A DNA stretch of 42,348 nucleotides from Ectopseudomonas composti (GTDB lineage Bacteria > Pseudomonadota > Gammaproteobacteria > Pseudomonadales > Pseudomonadaceae), in NCBI RefSeq assembly GCF_900115475.1, contig NZ_FOWP01000010.1:171988-214335 (forward strand), given 5' to 3'. Position 1 is the stretch's first letter; every line of letters starts with the position of its first letter. Below are positions 9,865 to 17,901 of the stretch, piece after piece. The position numbers and the translations under genes are program-made. The notes below the pieces were generated by a model, which was not told where the DNA came from, did no database searches, and worked only from the letters and a program-made list of their open reading frames with translations.

Positions 9865-11652
9865 TCAGCGCAGGGTCAGGCCGAACGCCTCGTCGCTGAA
9901 GTCGAAGCAACTGAGGAAGCGACGAATCTCCAGAAGGTTGCCATCGACCTGCACATCACCGAGCAGAGCGCCCTTGACCAGGCCGCCCTCACCGGTGAGC
10001 AGGGTTTCCATGAAGCGCTTGTCCATGCTCAGGCGCAAAGTAGTGCCCTTGGGAATGCCCTTGTGCAGCTGCGCCACGCCGCGCCGAACCTCCAGCGCCC
10101 ACTGCTCGTCAACGTCGGGGAAGCTGAAGCCCAGGGTCAGCTCGACATCGTCAGCCTTGTCCGGATCGATACGCGTCACCCACTTCTGCAGAAAACTCTG
10201 CGGGGTGAAGCTGCGTACCATGTCCGGCGAGAGAAAGACCTTGCGCATCTCCACCGAGCGCTGGCGAATAGTGTCGCCGTCGAGCTTGCCCTCCAGTTCC
10301 ATGGCGCTCATCAGGTACCAGTTGCGCCAGTTGATGTTCATGCTGGCGTAGCCCAACTTACGGAAGCTGCGCGCTTTGATCTCACGCGCCAGCTTGTCTT
10401 CGTGGTCGACGCGAATGGCGTAGCTGGCCAGCTCGGCGGCCCACTGATAGTCGCCCTTGAGGTAGGCGTTGCCGGCCTCCAGCAGTAACTTCTCACGGCC
10501 GCCGGCCAGGGCGATCAGGCGCTCGGCCTGCTGCCGCGGCGGAGTCGGGTCGAGCGCCACCGGGTCGCCCTGGAACCAGCCCAGGTAACCGTTATAGATC
10601 TGCCGCACACTGTGCTTCACCGTACCGTAGTACTCGCGCAGATAGGGCGTGTAGCCAGCCAGGTGCGGCGGCAGCTTGACCTTCTCGACCAACTCGTCCG
10701 GCGTCAGCCCCTTGTTCATCCAGCGCACGGTCTGGTCGTGGATGTAGGCAATGCCATCGCGGGTCATGCGCAGCACTTCCTCGACCTTGTCCTGGCCGCT
10801 GACCGGTCGGCCATGCAGCGGCACCATGTACTCGGCCTGGTAGGCACGCAGCTTGTCCAGGCTCTCGACCCACTGCACCGGGTCGCGGAACTTGGTACCG
10901 CGCAACGTGTGGATGTTCGGCAGCGTCGGCCCCTGATCGACCTCGGCGCTGATCAACACGCGGTTGGCCGGCAGGTACAGGGTGATTTCGTCAGGCGCCT
11001 CGCTCGGCACATGTAAGAACTGCACGTCGAGGCCGGCGATACGGGTGTCCAGGCGCTCGCCAAAGGTCACGGTCGGCGCGATGAAGGAAGATGCCTCGGG
11101 CTTGGCCAGCGGGCCGATGCCGCCATTCATGCCCTCCTGATCGCTGGCCGGCAGAAACGAGCCGAAGCTGTACGCCGAGCGCACACCGAGAATCGGCCCG
11201 ACAAGTGCCCCCTGCGCCACCACGTTCTGTAGCAGCGTCTCGTGGGCGTAGATCTGCACCTCGCCGCGCTCCACCTGTTCGCGGCTGACGAATGCCTGCA
11301 CGCCGTTGATGTGATCCGGATGGAAGTGGGTGTAGACCACCGCCTTGACCGGCTTGTCACTGAGCTTGCGGAACTCGGTCATGATCTTGCGCGACTCGCT
11401 GACCGACTCGCCAGTGTCGACGATGATCAGCCCCTGCGGCGCCTCGATCATCACCACGTTGCCCAGTTGCCAGCCGACCGCCGAATAGACGTTGTCGGCG
11501 ACGCGATAGACCTGCTGGGCGAACACCTTGGTGTGGGCAGCCAGTTCGGCATTGATGCTGGGTTCGATACGCTCGGCCGGCAGCTCGGCATGGGCGCTCA
11601 ATGGCAGGGTGGCGGCCAGTAGCAGGCCGCTGAAACGAGAGAATGTGCTCAT
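9865..11652 (-). CDS. Secreted alkyl sulfatase (SdsA1/BDS1-like metallo-hydrolase)
   Basis: This enzyme is predicted to hydrolyse primary alkyl sulfates such as dodecyl sulfate to alcohol and sulfate in the periplasm. The 595-residue product starts with a signal peptide (MSTFSRFSGLLLAATLPLSAHA). The N-terminal metallo-beta-lactamase domain carries the zinc motif THFHPDH (His109, His111, Asp113, His114) and an IIVDTGES strand. The middle alkyl-sulfatase dimerisation segment includes HGRPVSG, YLREYYGTVKHSVRQIYNGYLGW cut here to its gist, and AGGREKLLLEAG. The C-terminus is SCP2-like and would bind the alkyl chain. The start at 11652 was chosen because it creates the signal peptide. A LysR gene lies divergently 97 bases away, the same pairing as sdsA1/sdsB1 in P. 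aeruginosa. Confidence 0.85.
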   Translation of the reverse strand: MSTFSRFSGLLLAATLPLSAHAELPAERIEPSINAELAAHTKVFAQQVYRVADNVYSAVGWQLGNVVMIEAPQGLIIVDTGESVSESRKIMTEFRKLSDKPVKAVVYTHFHPDHINGVQAFVSREQVERGEVQIYAHETLLQNVVAQGALVGPILGVRSAYSFGSFLPASDQEGMNGGIGPLAKPEASSFIAPTVTFGERLDTRIAGLDVQFLHVPSEAPDEITLYLPANRVLISAEVDQGPTLPNIHTLRGTKFRDPVQWVESLDKLRAYQAEYMVPLHGRPVSGQDKVEEVLRMTRDGIAYIHDQTVRWMNKGLTPDELVEKVKLPPHLAGYTPYLREYYGTVKHSVRQIYNGYLGWFQGDPVALDPTPPRQQAERLIALAGGREKLLLEAGNAYLKGDYQWAAELASYAIRVDHEDKLAREIKARSFRKLGYASMNINWRNWYLMSAMELEGKLDGDTIRQRSVEMRKVFLSPDMVRSFTPQSFLQKWVTRIDPDKADDVELTLGFSFPDVDEQWALEVRRGVAQLHKGIPKGTTLRLSMDKRFMETLLTGEGGLVKGALLGDVQVDGNLLEIRRFLSCFDFSDEAFGLTLR

Positions 11653-11749
11653 GGCGTTGGCAGTTCTTGTTGTTGGAGTACTGGCAGGTTGGCAAAGGCC
11701 ACCTGATAATTCCAATGCATTCGAATAGACCAGTTAATGCAGGAAGCGC
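11653..11749. promoter_or_regulatory. Divergent promoter region, alkyl sulfatase / LysR gene
   Basis: This 97-base gap separates the divergent genes. It contains a partly symmetric ATTC-N10-GAAT element at 11709-11726 that fits the loose LysR T-N11-A rule and centres on the palindrome AATGCATT. It is a candidate LysR operator; the loose consensus makes this weak evidence. Confidence 0.35.
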
Positions 11750-12670
11750 ATGAACGATCTCCGCCAACTCCGCCACTTCGTCGCCCTCGCCGAGCACGAG
11801 CATTTCGCCCGCGCCGCCGCTGCCGTGCACCTCAGCCAACCCGCGCTGAGCCGCAGCATCCAGGCACTGGAAAGTCAGCTCGGCTGCACCCTGGTGGATC
11901 GCCACAGCCGCGGCGTCAGCCTCACCGCCCATGGCCAGCTGGTGCTGGAGCATGCGCGCCGCTTGCTCGCGGGCAGCCTGGCGCTGAGCAACGCGGTCAA
12001 CCAGCTGGGTAATCTGCAAGCTGGCGAACTGCGCCTCGGCGCCGGCCCCTACCCGGCCGCGCGACTGATACCGCAGGCACTGGGGCAGTTGCTGCAACGC
12101 TACCCACGGGTGCTGGTGAAGCTGGATATCGCCAACTGGTTGGAGCTGCGCGATAGCCTGCTGGACTCGGCCATCGAACTGTTCGTCGCCGATATCCGTG
12201 AGCTGCAGGACGACGCGCAATTGCATATCGAACCGCTGCGCGTGCACCAGGGCGTGCTGTTCTGTCGCCCGTCTCATCCGCTACTGCAGCGTGGCGACCT
12301 GCAACTGCGCGATCTGCTCGACTTCCCTCTGGCCGGCACACAACTGCCGCAGGTGGTCGAACGTAGCCTGGGCCTGGCCAGTGGACGAGCGCAGCCCTTG
12401 AGCGTGCAATGCGACAACTTCCTGGTACTCAAGCGCCTGGTGGCCGACAGCGATGTACTGAGCATGGCGCCCTGGGACGTGATCGCCGACGAACTTCACA
12501 ACGGCCAGCTCGCCCTGCTGCCACTGCTGCCTCAAGGTCTGCATCAACATTCAGCCTATGGCCTGGTCAGCCGCGCCGGCCACAGCCTGTCGCCGGCGGC
12601 GCAGGCCATGGTCGAAGCAATTCGTCGGGTGGATGAACAGACGCCGCGTGCTGAACACGCGGCGGATTGA
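11750..12670 (+). CDS. LysR-family transcriptional regulator
   Basis: This is a 306-residue regulator with a typical N-terminal winged helix-turn-helix (LRQLRHFVALAEHEHFARAA, then LSQPALSRSIQALESQLG). A periplasmic-binding-like effector domain follows from about residue 90 (GELRLGAGPYPAARLIPQAL). The length is normal for the family. It is divergent from the alkyl sulfatase gene, which is its most likely target by analogy with SdsB1. The effector is unknown. It converges with the lipoprotein gene downstream, leaving only 8 bases between the two stop codons. Confidence 0.85.
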   Translation: MNDLRQLRHFVALAEHEHFARAAAAVHLSQPALSRSIQALESQLGCTLVDRHSRGVSLTAHGQLVLEHARRLLAGSLALSNAVNQLGNLQAGELRLGAGPYPAARLIPQALGQLLQRYPRVLVKLDIANWLELRDSLLDSAIELFVADIRELQDDAQLHIEPLRVHQGVLFCRPSHPLLQRGDLQLRDLLDFPLAGTQLPQVVERSLGLASGRAQPLSVQCDNFLVLKRLVADSDVLSMAPWDVIADELHNGQLALLPLLPQGLHQHSAYGLVSRAGHSLSPAAQAMVEAIRRVDEQTPRAEHAAD

Positions 12671-12678
12671 GGGCAGGC

Positions 12679-13104
12679 TTACCAGCGGCGCTCGCCGCTA
12701 CGCCGTTGTTCGTTATGGCTGCGCCCGCTGGAGAAACGCTGCTGCGTCTTGCGGCCAGCGTCCCAACCACGCTGAATCTGCCCACTGCGATGTTCCTGGC
12801 GACGCTGGTCGCGGCGATAGTCGTGCCGTGGTTGTTCATGACGCTTGTAGCCATCGCGGTAACGCTGCTCATGGCCGTATTGGTAACGCGGCGGTGGTGC
12901 CGGTACGTAGCGCGGAGGGGCCGGGTAGTAGTTATGCCGACGGTCCTCGTAGTAGTAGCGTGGCGGCGGGTAGTAATCGCGCCGGTAACCGTCGTAGTAC
13001 CGGTAGCCGTGGCCGTTGTGATAACCACGGTCGTAGCCATCGCCATAGACGGCGCAACCGGAAAGCAGCAAGAGCAAGGCGGAAAACAGCATCTTGTAGG
13101 GCAT
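12679..13104 (-). CDS. Tyr/Arg-rich small lipoprotein of unknown function
   Basis: The 141-residue product starts with a lipoprotein signal (MPYKMLFSALLLLLSGC), so Cys17 should be lipidated. A strong AGGAGG ribosome-binding site precedes the ATG. The mature protein is low-complexity: tyrosine, arginine, histidine and proline dominate (YRYYDGYRRDYYPPPRYYY), followed by an Arg/Gln-rich tail (YRRDQRRQEHRSGQIQRGW). No enzymatic domain is visible. Similar tyrosine-rich envelope lipoproteins occur in many pseudomonads without an assigned role. The gene converges on the LysR gene and points away from the first guanidine riboswitch. Confidence 0.7.
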   Translation of the reverse strand: MPYKMLFSALLLLLSGCAVYGDGYDRGYHNGHGYRYYDGYRRDYYPPPRYYYEDRRHNYYPAPPRYVPAPPPRYQYGHEQRYRDGYKRHEQPRHDYRRDQRRQEHRSGQIQRGWDAGRKTQQRFSSGRSHNEQRRSGERRW

Positions 13105-13266
13105 GGCGGCCTCCTGTGACCGCTGGGACGACGCCGACCGATGTCGGCCTCCGGGATGGTGATCCCTGAGGCATCAGACAGCGCCGACCTGAACAGGTGC
13201 GATTCACTTCGTCGGCTGTGATGGGTGACGCAAATGCGCCACTCATCCCCGCACATGAACACCGAG

Positions 13267-13282
13267 TGGCACGCCATTCGCT
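13267..13282 (+). promoter_or_regulatory. Sigma-54 type promoter upstream of guanidine-I riboswitch 1
   Basis: The box TGGCACGCCATTCGCT matches the -24/-12 consensus TGGCACG-N4-TTGCW except for one base (TCGC for TTGC). The GG and GC dinucleotides are 10 bases apart, as sigma-54 requires. It starts 78 bases before the aptamer. The same box, with the same deviation, occurs before the other two ykkC elements. Confidence 0.7.
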
Positions 13283-13344
13283 TGCAGCCGCAGCGGAAAG
13301 CCGATCCGCACGACGGATCGCAGGTGGTAGCGAATCGCAATGGC

Positions 13345-13455
13345 CGACTAGGGTTCCGGCTCGCCGCAGGGCGAGTGGCTGGTCCGAGAGTGGGCGACCT
13401 CACGCAGCGGCGGGAAGCCGCGGGGTTACACGGCGGGATAAAAGCCCGGGAGAAC
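13345..13455 (+). ncRNA. Guanidine-I (ykkC) riboswitch 1
   Basis: The conserved ykkC segments appear in order: CTAGGGTTCCG at 13348, then GGCTGGTCCGAGAG, then a GCGACCTC element, and ACACGGCGGGATAAAAGCC with CGGGAGA at the end. This copy has a longer internal stem (GCAGCGGCGGGAAGCCGC region) than the other two. A GCAGC-ACG-GCTGC hairpin follows at 13458-13470. It precedes the first substrate-binding protein gene. No T-run terminator is visible, so control may be translational or Rho-linked. Confidence 0.93.
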
Positions 13456-13508
13456 GCGCAGCACGGCTGCCCGCTTTCCCATCCCGTTGATTACTCGAGG
13501 TCATGCCC

Positions 13509-14564
13509 ATGCGTTCTCTGCTTACCGCCCTGCTCTGCGCCTGCCTGCTCGGCACTCCAACGGCCCAGGCCGCACCGAAATCCTTCAAGCTGTGCTGGTC
13601 GATCTTCGCCGGCTGGATGCCTTGGGGCTATGCCGCCGAACAGGGCATCGTGAAGAAGTGGGCGGACAAGTACGGCATCGACATCCAGGTGCAGCAGGTG
13701 CCGGATTACGTCGGCTCCATCGAGCAGTACACCGCCGGCCAGTTCGATGCCTGCAGCATGACCAACATGGACGCCCTGACCATTCCTGCCGCCGCCGGCA
13801 AGGACAGCACCGCGCTGATCATCGGTGACTTTTCCAACGGCGCCGATGGCGTGCTGCTGCGTGGCAGCGGCAAGCGCATACAAGACCTCAAGGGCAAGAC
13901 CGTGCTGCTGGTGGAGAACTCGGTTTCTCATTACCTGCTCAGCCGCGCGCTAGAATGGGCGCTGCTGGAGGAAAGCGACGTGACCATCCAGCACGTCTCC
14001 GACGCCGACATCGCCGACGCCTTCCTCGCCGGCCAGGGCGATGCGGTGATCACCTGGAACCCGATCCTCGCCGAGATTCGGCGCAAGACCGAGGTCAGCC
14101 AGGTGTTCACCTCCAACCTGATTCCGGGCGAGATTCTCGACCTGACCGTGGTCGACAGTCAGACCCTGGCGCAGCACCCGGAATTCGGCCGTGCACTGAC
14201 CGGTGCCTGGTTCGAAACCCAGCGTTTGCTGGGCCTGCCCACGGTAGCCGGACGCGAAGCCAGGGCGAAGATGGCCATTGCCGCCGAGACCAGTGCCGAG
14301 GATTTCGATGCGCAACTCAGCACCCTGCGTTCGTTCTACTCGCCACGCACCGCACTGAACTTCACCCGTACCGGCAAACTGCCGGACCTGATGCAGCGCG
14401 TCGCTCGTTTCGCCGATGCGCACGGCCTGCTGGGCCAGAGCGGCCAGGGCCTGAGCAACCTGGGCATCGCCTTCAGCGGCGAACAGCCTCTGGGCAACGC
14501 GCAACGCATCCTGCTGCGCTTCAATCACGACTACATGCAGTTGGCCGCTGACGGAAAACTCTGA
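13509..14564 (+). CDS. Guanidine ABC transporter substrate-binding protein (copy 1)
   Basis: This is a periplasmic solute-binding protein of the family found with urea/guanidine carboxylase genes and ykkC riboswitches. It should deliver guanidine to the permease-ATPase pair encoded just downstream. The second ATG (13509) is preferred because the GAGG ribosome-binding site lies 8 bases before it and only 2 before the ATG at 13503. The signal peptide is MRSLLTALLCACLLGTPTAQA. The mature domain begins FKLCWSIFAGWMPWGYAAEQG and contains TNMDALTIPAAAGKDSTALI. It is clearly paralogous to the gene at 19423. It has its own promoter and riboswitch; a second promoter-riboswitch separates it from the permease gene. 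Confidence 0.88.
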   Translation: MRSLLTALLCACLLGTPTAQAAPKSFKLCWSIFAGWMPWGYAAEQGIVKKWADKYGIDIQVQQVPDYVGSIEQYTAGQFDACSMTNMDALTIPAAAGKDSTALIIGDFSNGADGVLLRGSGKRIQDLKGKTVLLVENSVSHYLLSRALEWALLEESDVTIQHVSDADIADAFLAGQGDAVITWNPILAEIRRKTEVSQVFTSNLIPGEILDLTVVDSQTLAQHPEFGRALTGAWFETQRLLGLPTVAGREARAKMAIAAETSAEDFDAQLSTLRSFYSPRTALNFTRTGKLPDLMQRVARFADAHGLLGQSGQGLSNLGIAFSGEQPLGNAQRILLRFNHDYMQLAADGKL

Positions 14565-14676
14565 AAATCGCCGAACGCCCCAACAGGCAGCACGCCGCCC
14601 AAGTCGCGCACCATCACGGCGCACCTTGCCGTCGACAAGCAGCAACCGAACGCCGCCTGCTGCGGTTCACGACGCA

Positions 14677-14692
14677 TGGCACGATGTTCGCT
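14677..14692 (+). promoter_or_regulatory. Sigma-54 type promoter upstream of guanidine-I riboswitch 2
   Basis: The box TGGCACGATGTTCGCT has the GG-N10-GC spacing and the same TCGC variant as the other two copies. It starts 80 bases before the aptamer. A perfect UUCG-loop hairpin (TCCCGG-TTCG-CCGGGA, 14715-14730) follows, near the expected transcript start. Confidence 0.7.
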
Positions 14693-14756
14693 AAGAACAG
14701 CTCGTGCAGGAAAATCCCGGTTCGCCGGGATCGCGGCACCACAATTTGCCAATAGC

Positions 14757-14850
14757 CGGCTAGGGTTCCGGCTCGCCACGTGCGAGCGACTGGTCCGAGA
14801 GCTAGCGACCTCCAGCGAGGTTACACGGCGGGACAAAAGCCCGGGAGAAC
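14757..14850 (+). ncRNA. Guanidine-I (ykkC) riboswitch 2
   Basis: It shows the ykkC core: CTAGGGTTCCGGCTCGCC, GACTGGTCCGAGAG, GCGACCTCCAGCGAGG, ACACGGCGGGACAAAAGCC and CGGGAGA. A CCCC-TCAGT-GGGG hairpin follows at 14854-14866. The 19-base string TCGCGGCACCACAATTTGC just upstream (14731-14749) is identical in front of riboswitch 3. It controls a short open frame and then the permease and ATPase genes. Confidence 0.93.
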
Positions 14851-14912
14851 GCGCCCCTCAGTGGGGAACCGCCGCGAACTCCTGCCCGCCCCTGTCAAAC
14901 TGGAGATTCATC

Positions 14913-15008
14913 ATGGGTACGCCCCACTCGCATCAGCGGCAGCCAGCTGCCTACCAGAACGGCCAGACGCCCGTGCGCCTCATCCCTTGCGACCTCTTCG
15001 CACGCTAG
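14913..15008 (+). CDS. Candidate 31-residue peptide between riboswitch and permease gene
   Basis: This short open frame starts with ATG eight bases after a GGAG ribosome-binding site and encodes 31 residues (MGTPHSHQRQPAAYQNG... ending CDLFAR). The region from the aptamer to this ATG resembles the leader that precedes the second substrate-binding protein gene (both contain ACTCCTGCCCG and ACTGGAG), so this start codon sits where a structural gene would normally begin. It ends 40 bases before the permease gene, in a different frame. It may be a leader peptide, a small transporter subunit or a remnant of duplication; I cannot tell which. Confidence 0.45.
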   Translation: MGTPHSHQRQPAAYQNGQTPVRLIPCDLFAR

Positions 15009-15048
15009 CCACGCACGCATTCCGCCCAAGGCCCGACGAGGACTCGCC

Positions 15049-15864
15049 ATGCGCCTGATCAACCGCCACCCGGATCGCAGCGGCCGCCTGCTGCTGATTC
15101 TGCTGCCCTTCGCGCTGTTGCTATTCGTCTACTTCAGCGCCTCGACCAGTCGCCTGGCCGAAAACCCCAACGACAAGCTGCTGCCCAGCGCCAGCCAGAT
15201 GGTCGATGCCATCGACCGCCTGGCCTTTACCGAAGACAAACGCAGCGGCCAGTACCTGTTCTGGCAGGACACGGCTTCCAGTCTGCAGCGCCTGGGTACC
15301 GGCCTCGGCATCGCCGCACTGTTGGGTCTAGTGCTGGGCATTGCCGCCGGCAGCGTGCCGCTGTTCGGCGCACCGCTGTCGCCGCTGCTCACCGTGCTGT
15401 CGATGATTCCGCCGCTGGCCATCCTGCCGATTCTGTTCATCGTCTTCGGCCTGGGCGAGCTGTCCAAAGTGATGCTGATCGTCATCGGCATCACCCCCTG
15501 CATCGCCCGTGACATCGAACAGCGTGCCCGCGAGATTCCCGGCGAACTGCTGATCAAGGCGCAGACCCTCGGTGCCAACTCCTGGACGCTGATCCTGCGC
15601 CTGGTGCTGCCGCAACTGATGCCGCGCCTGCTGATCTCGCTGCGCCTGATGCTCGGCTCGGCCTGGCTGTTCCTCATTGCCGCCGAGGCCATCGCCAGCA
15701 CAGACGGCCTCGGTTACCGCATCTTCCTGGTACGTCGCTACATGGCCATGGACGTGATCCTGCCCTACGTCGTGTGGATCACCCTGCTGGCCTGGCTGAT
15801 GGATCTGGGCCTGCGCCAGGTACTGCGCCTGTGCTTTCCCTGGCATGAAGGAGGCAAGGCATGA
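15049..15864 (+). CDS. Guanidine ABC transporter permease
   Basis: This 271-residue inner-membrane subunit belongs to the taurine/nitrate/urea-carboxylase-associated type. Hydrophobic segments are visible at the N-terminus (LLLILLPFALLLFVYF) and through the middle (IAALLGLVLGIAAGSVPLFG, LTVLSMIPPLAILPILFIVFG). The cytoplasmic EAA-type coupling loop is IPGELLIKAQTLGANSWTLI, followed by LPQLMPRLL. The ribosome-binding site GAGGA precedes the ATG. Its stop overlaps the start of the ATPase gene by four bases (ATGA), so the two are translationally coupled. It lies downstream of riboswitch 2. Confidence 0.88.
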   Translation: MRLINRHPDRSGRLLLILLPFALLLFVYFSASTSRLAENPNDKLLPSASQMVDAIDRLAFTEDKRSGQYLFWQDTASSLQRLGTGLGIAALLGLVLGIAAGSVPLFGAPLSPLLTVLSMIPPLAILPILFIVFGLGELSKVMLIVIGITPCIARDIEQRAREIPGELLIKAQTLGANSWTLILRLVLPQLMPRLLISLRLMLGSAWLFLIAAEAIASTDGLGYRIFLVRRYMAMDVILPYVVWITLLAWLMDLGLRQVLRLCFPWHEGGKA

Positions 15865-16721
15865 CCCTGTTCAGCCAACACGTCGTCCCGCTGAGTGAAC
15901 CTGCCATGACTGACTCAAGCGCCGCCGCCAGCGGCACCTCGACAGCCGCCTTTATCGAGGCGCGCAACCTGTGGCAGGAATACGGTGACCTGGTCGTACT
16001 CGAACGCCTCAACATCAAGGTCGACGAGGGTGAGTTCTGCACCCTGGTCGGCGCCTCCGGCTGCGGCAAATCCACCTTCCTGCGCATGCTGCTCGGCCAG
16101 GAACGCCCGAGCCGTGGCGAGCTATTGCTGAGCGGCCAGGCGCTGCCCAACGAGCCTGACCCGAGCCGTGGCGTGGTGTTCCAGCGCTACTCGGTATTCC
16201 CGCACCTGAGCGTGCTGGACAACGTCGCCCTGGGCCTGGAGCTGCCCCGCTCGCCTGTGCTTGGCCGGCTGTTCGGCACAGCCAAGCGCGAAGCGCGCGA
16301 ACGCGCCGCCGAGATTCTCACCAAGGTCGGCCTCGGCCATGCCCTGAACAAGTACCCCAGCGCGCTCTCAGGTGGCATGCAGCAACGCCTGGCCATTGCC
16401 CAGGCGCTGGTGATGCAACCGCGCATGCTGCTGCTCGACGAGCCGTTCGGCGCCCTCGATCCCGGCATCCGCAAGGACATGCACGCGCTGCTGCTGGAGC
16501 TGTGGCAGGAAACCCGCCTGACGGTGTTCATGGTCACCCATGACCTGTCCGAAGGTTTCAGCCTCGGCACCCGCCTGCTGGTATTCGACAAGGTGCGTCA
16601 CGACCCGCAAGCGCCCAACGCCTACGGCGCACGCATCACCTACGACATCCCACTGAACGAAGCACGCCGGGCGCAGGCGCAATTGCCCAGCGAGTTGGCC
16701 GAGCGTATCGCAGCCCGTTGA
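15861..16721 (+). CDS. Guanidine ABC transporter ATP-binding protein
   Basis: This 286-residue ATPase energises the importer. It shows Walker A (GASGCGKST), Q-loop (VFQRYSVFPHL), signature (LSGGMQQR), Walker B plus D-loop (LLLDEPFGALD) and H-loop (VMVTHDLSEGF, with the first residue approximate). The start at 15861 fits a GGAGG ribosome-binding site 7 bases upstream and the ATGA overlap with the permease. A later ATG at 15906 (MTDSSAAASG) is a possible alternative. The first ~30 residues have no family equivalent I recognise. With the permease and either binding protein it should make a complete importer. Confidence 0.88.
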   Translation: MTLFSQHVVPLSEPAMTDSSAAASGTSTAAFIEARNLWQEYGDLVVLERLNIKVDEGEFCTLVGASGCGKSTFLRMLLGQERPSRGELLLSGQALPNEPDPSRGVVFQRYSVFPHLSVLDNVALGLELPRSPVLGRLFGTAKREARERAAEILTKVGLGHALNKYPSALSGGMQQRLAIAQALVMQPRMLLLDEPFGALDPGIRKDMHALLLELWQETRLTVFMVTHDLSEGFSLGTRLLVFDKVRHDPQAPNAYGARITYDIPLNEARRAQAQLPSELAERIAAR

Positions 16722-16968
16722 TTGCAGCGGCCATCTCGGTGCGCACAGGGCACCCTACGCAGCGCAAACCGCGCGATAACCCGTAGGGTGCGCCGCGCGC
16801 ACCGCCTCTTCAGCCACAACGTCGCGGCTACGACTGCATGGATGCAGGAGGTAGAGCAAAACAGGATGCCCGAGCCGAAAACCCCTCCCACAGATCGAGC
16901 AGACCCGAGCTGTGGGAGGCGCTTCAGCGGCGAGCTTTTCAGCGGTGAATCAGACGGTCAGCATCTGG
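16722..16968. repeat. Intergenic region with inverted repeats and a REP element
   Basis: This region separates the ATPase gene from the convergent 310-residue protein gene. An interrupted inverted repeat uses CACCCTACG near 16758 and CGTAGGGTG at 16783-16791, flanked by further GCGC pairing. A second pair, CCTCCCACAG and CTGTGGGAGG, lies at about 16886-16919. The 30 bases at 16910-16939 recur exactly, inverted, at 25921-25950. These are REP-like palindromes that may end both transcripts. Confidence 0.6.
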
Positions 16969-17901
16969 CTAACTCAACACTTCGAGATAGCGCGACAGCG
17001 TTTCGCCCTCGGCGGCGAACCAGCACTGCGCCTCAGCGGTACTCGGCGTGACAAGATCCGCGCGCCAATCCGGCTCCAGCGTATCGATGAGAAAGGTCCG
17101 CACCACCGCACGGCCGTCCGGGCGTTGCAGGTGCTGACAGACGCGCCCAGCGCCCGGCAGCTCGAAGCCCTCCAGCGAAACCATCTGCCCCACCCGCGCC
17201 GGCACCGTGGACAGCGCCACCTGATAACGCCCCTGCTGATCGGCGTAGGCCAGCGAGGTCTCGCAGTCGAACAGCGCCGACAGGGCCTCACCATCACCTT
17301 GCGCCCGTTCAGCTCGCTCGCGCAGTTGCAGCGCTGACTCGCCAGGCTCCCTACCGCGGCCATGAACCCAGCCGAGTTGTTCGCCACAGAGAATCAGACC
17401 ACCGCCACGTTGCAGCACTTCGCCGCTTTCGGCGTCGCATTCCTCCAGCAAACGCAGGCCGATCAGCGGCCCACGGCTGGCCTGCAAACGCCAGTCCTCG
17501 ACATAGGCGCCCGTGGTGCCGAACTCGATCATGCAATTGCCGATGCGCTGCAACTGCGCCGGTTCCGGCCAGCGGTTGTGCAGCTGCAGGGACACGCCGC
17601 CGTGCCAGCTCAGGTAGCCGTTCTCCCAGACACTGTCAGCCACCCAGCCCTCGTGGTTGGCGAGTTGGCGCAATTCGGCAGCGTCGTAGTCCTGCCAGGC
17701 CCGCACTGGCAACGCGGGCGCATCCGGCAGGCGCAGGTCGATGGTGAAGCTGCGACTTTGCAGCCAGTGCACCTGGGTACGCTCATCACTGCGGCCATCG
17801 GCGAAGCTGATGGTGCGCCGACGAAAGTGCCCGAGCATCCAGTCCGGCACGCCACCTTCGGCGCGCTGTGGGTAACGTGCCGCCAGTTCCAGCAGGTTCA
17901 T
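16969..17901 (-). CDS. Unrecognised 310-residue protein coupled to the oxygenase
   Basis: I do not recognise this family. The protein starts MNLLELAARYPQRAEGGVPD, has no signal peptide or membrane segment, and is rich in aromatic residues and alternating beta-strand patterns (SFTIDLRLP, GYLSWHGGVSLQLHNRW, GNCMIEFGTTGAYVEDWRLQ, GLILCGEQLGWV). That suggests a lipocalin-like or other beta-barrel fold; this is inference only. Its ATG overlaps the oxygenase stop as ATGA, so the two genes are translationally coupled and should function together. Through the oxygenase leader it falls under the guanidine-II riboswitch. Two near-parallel halves of the barrel, if present, would bind a small ligand, but no catalytic motif stands out. 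Confidence 0.75.
   Translation of the reverse strand: MNLLELAARYPQRAEGGVPDWMLGHFRRRTISFADGRSDERTQVHWLQSRSFTIDLRLPDAPALPVRAWQDYDAAELRQLANHEGWVADSVWENGYLSWHGGVSLQLHNRWPEPAQLQRIGNCMIEFGTTGAYVEDWRLQASRGPLIGLRLLEECDAESGEVLQRGGGLILCGEQLGWVHGRGREPGESALQLRERAERAQGDGEALSALFDCETSLAYADQQGRYQVALSTVPARVGQMVSLEGFELPGAGRVCQHLQRPDGRAVVRTFLIDTLEPDWRADLVTPSTAEAQCWFAAEGETLSRYLEVLS

Noticed and set aside
14913..15864. Possible frameshift joining the 31-codon frame to the permease
   Set aside because: The permease already has a normal N-terminus and a good ribosome-binding site at 15049, and the short peptide has no permease-like sequence.
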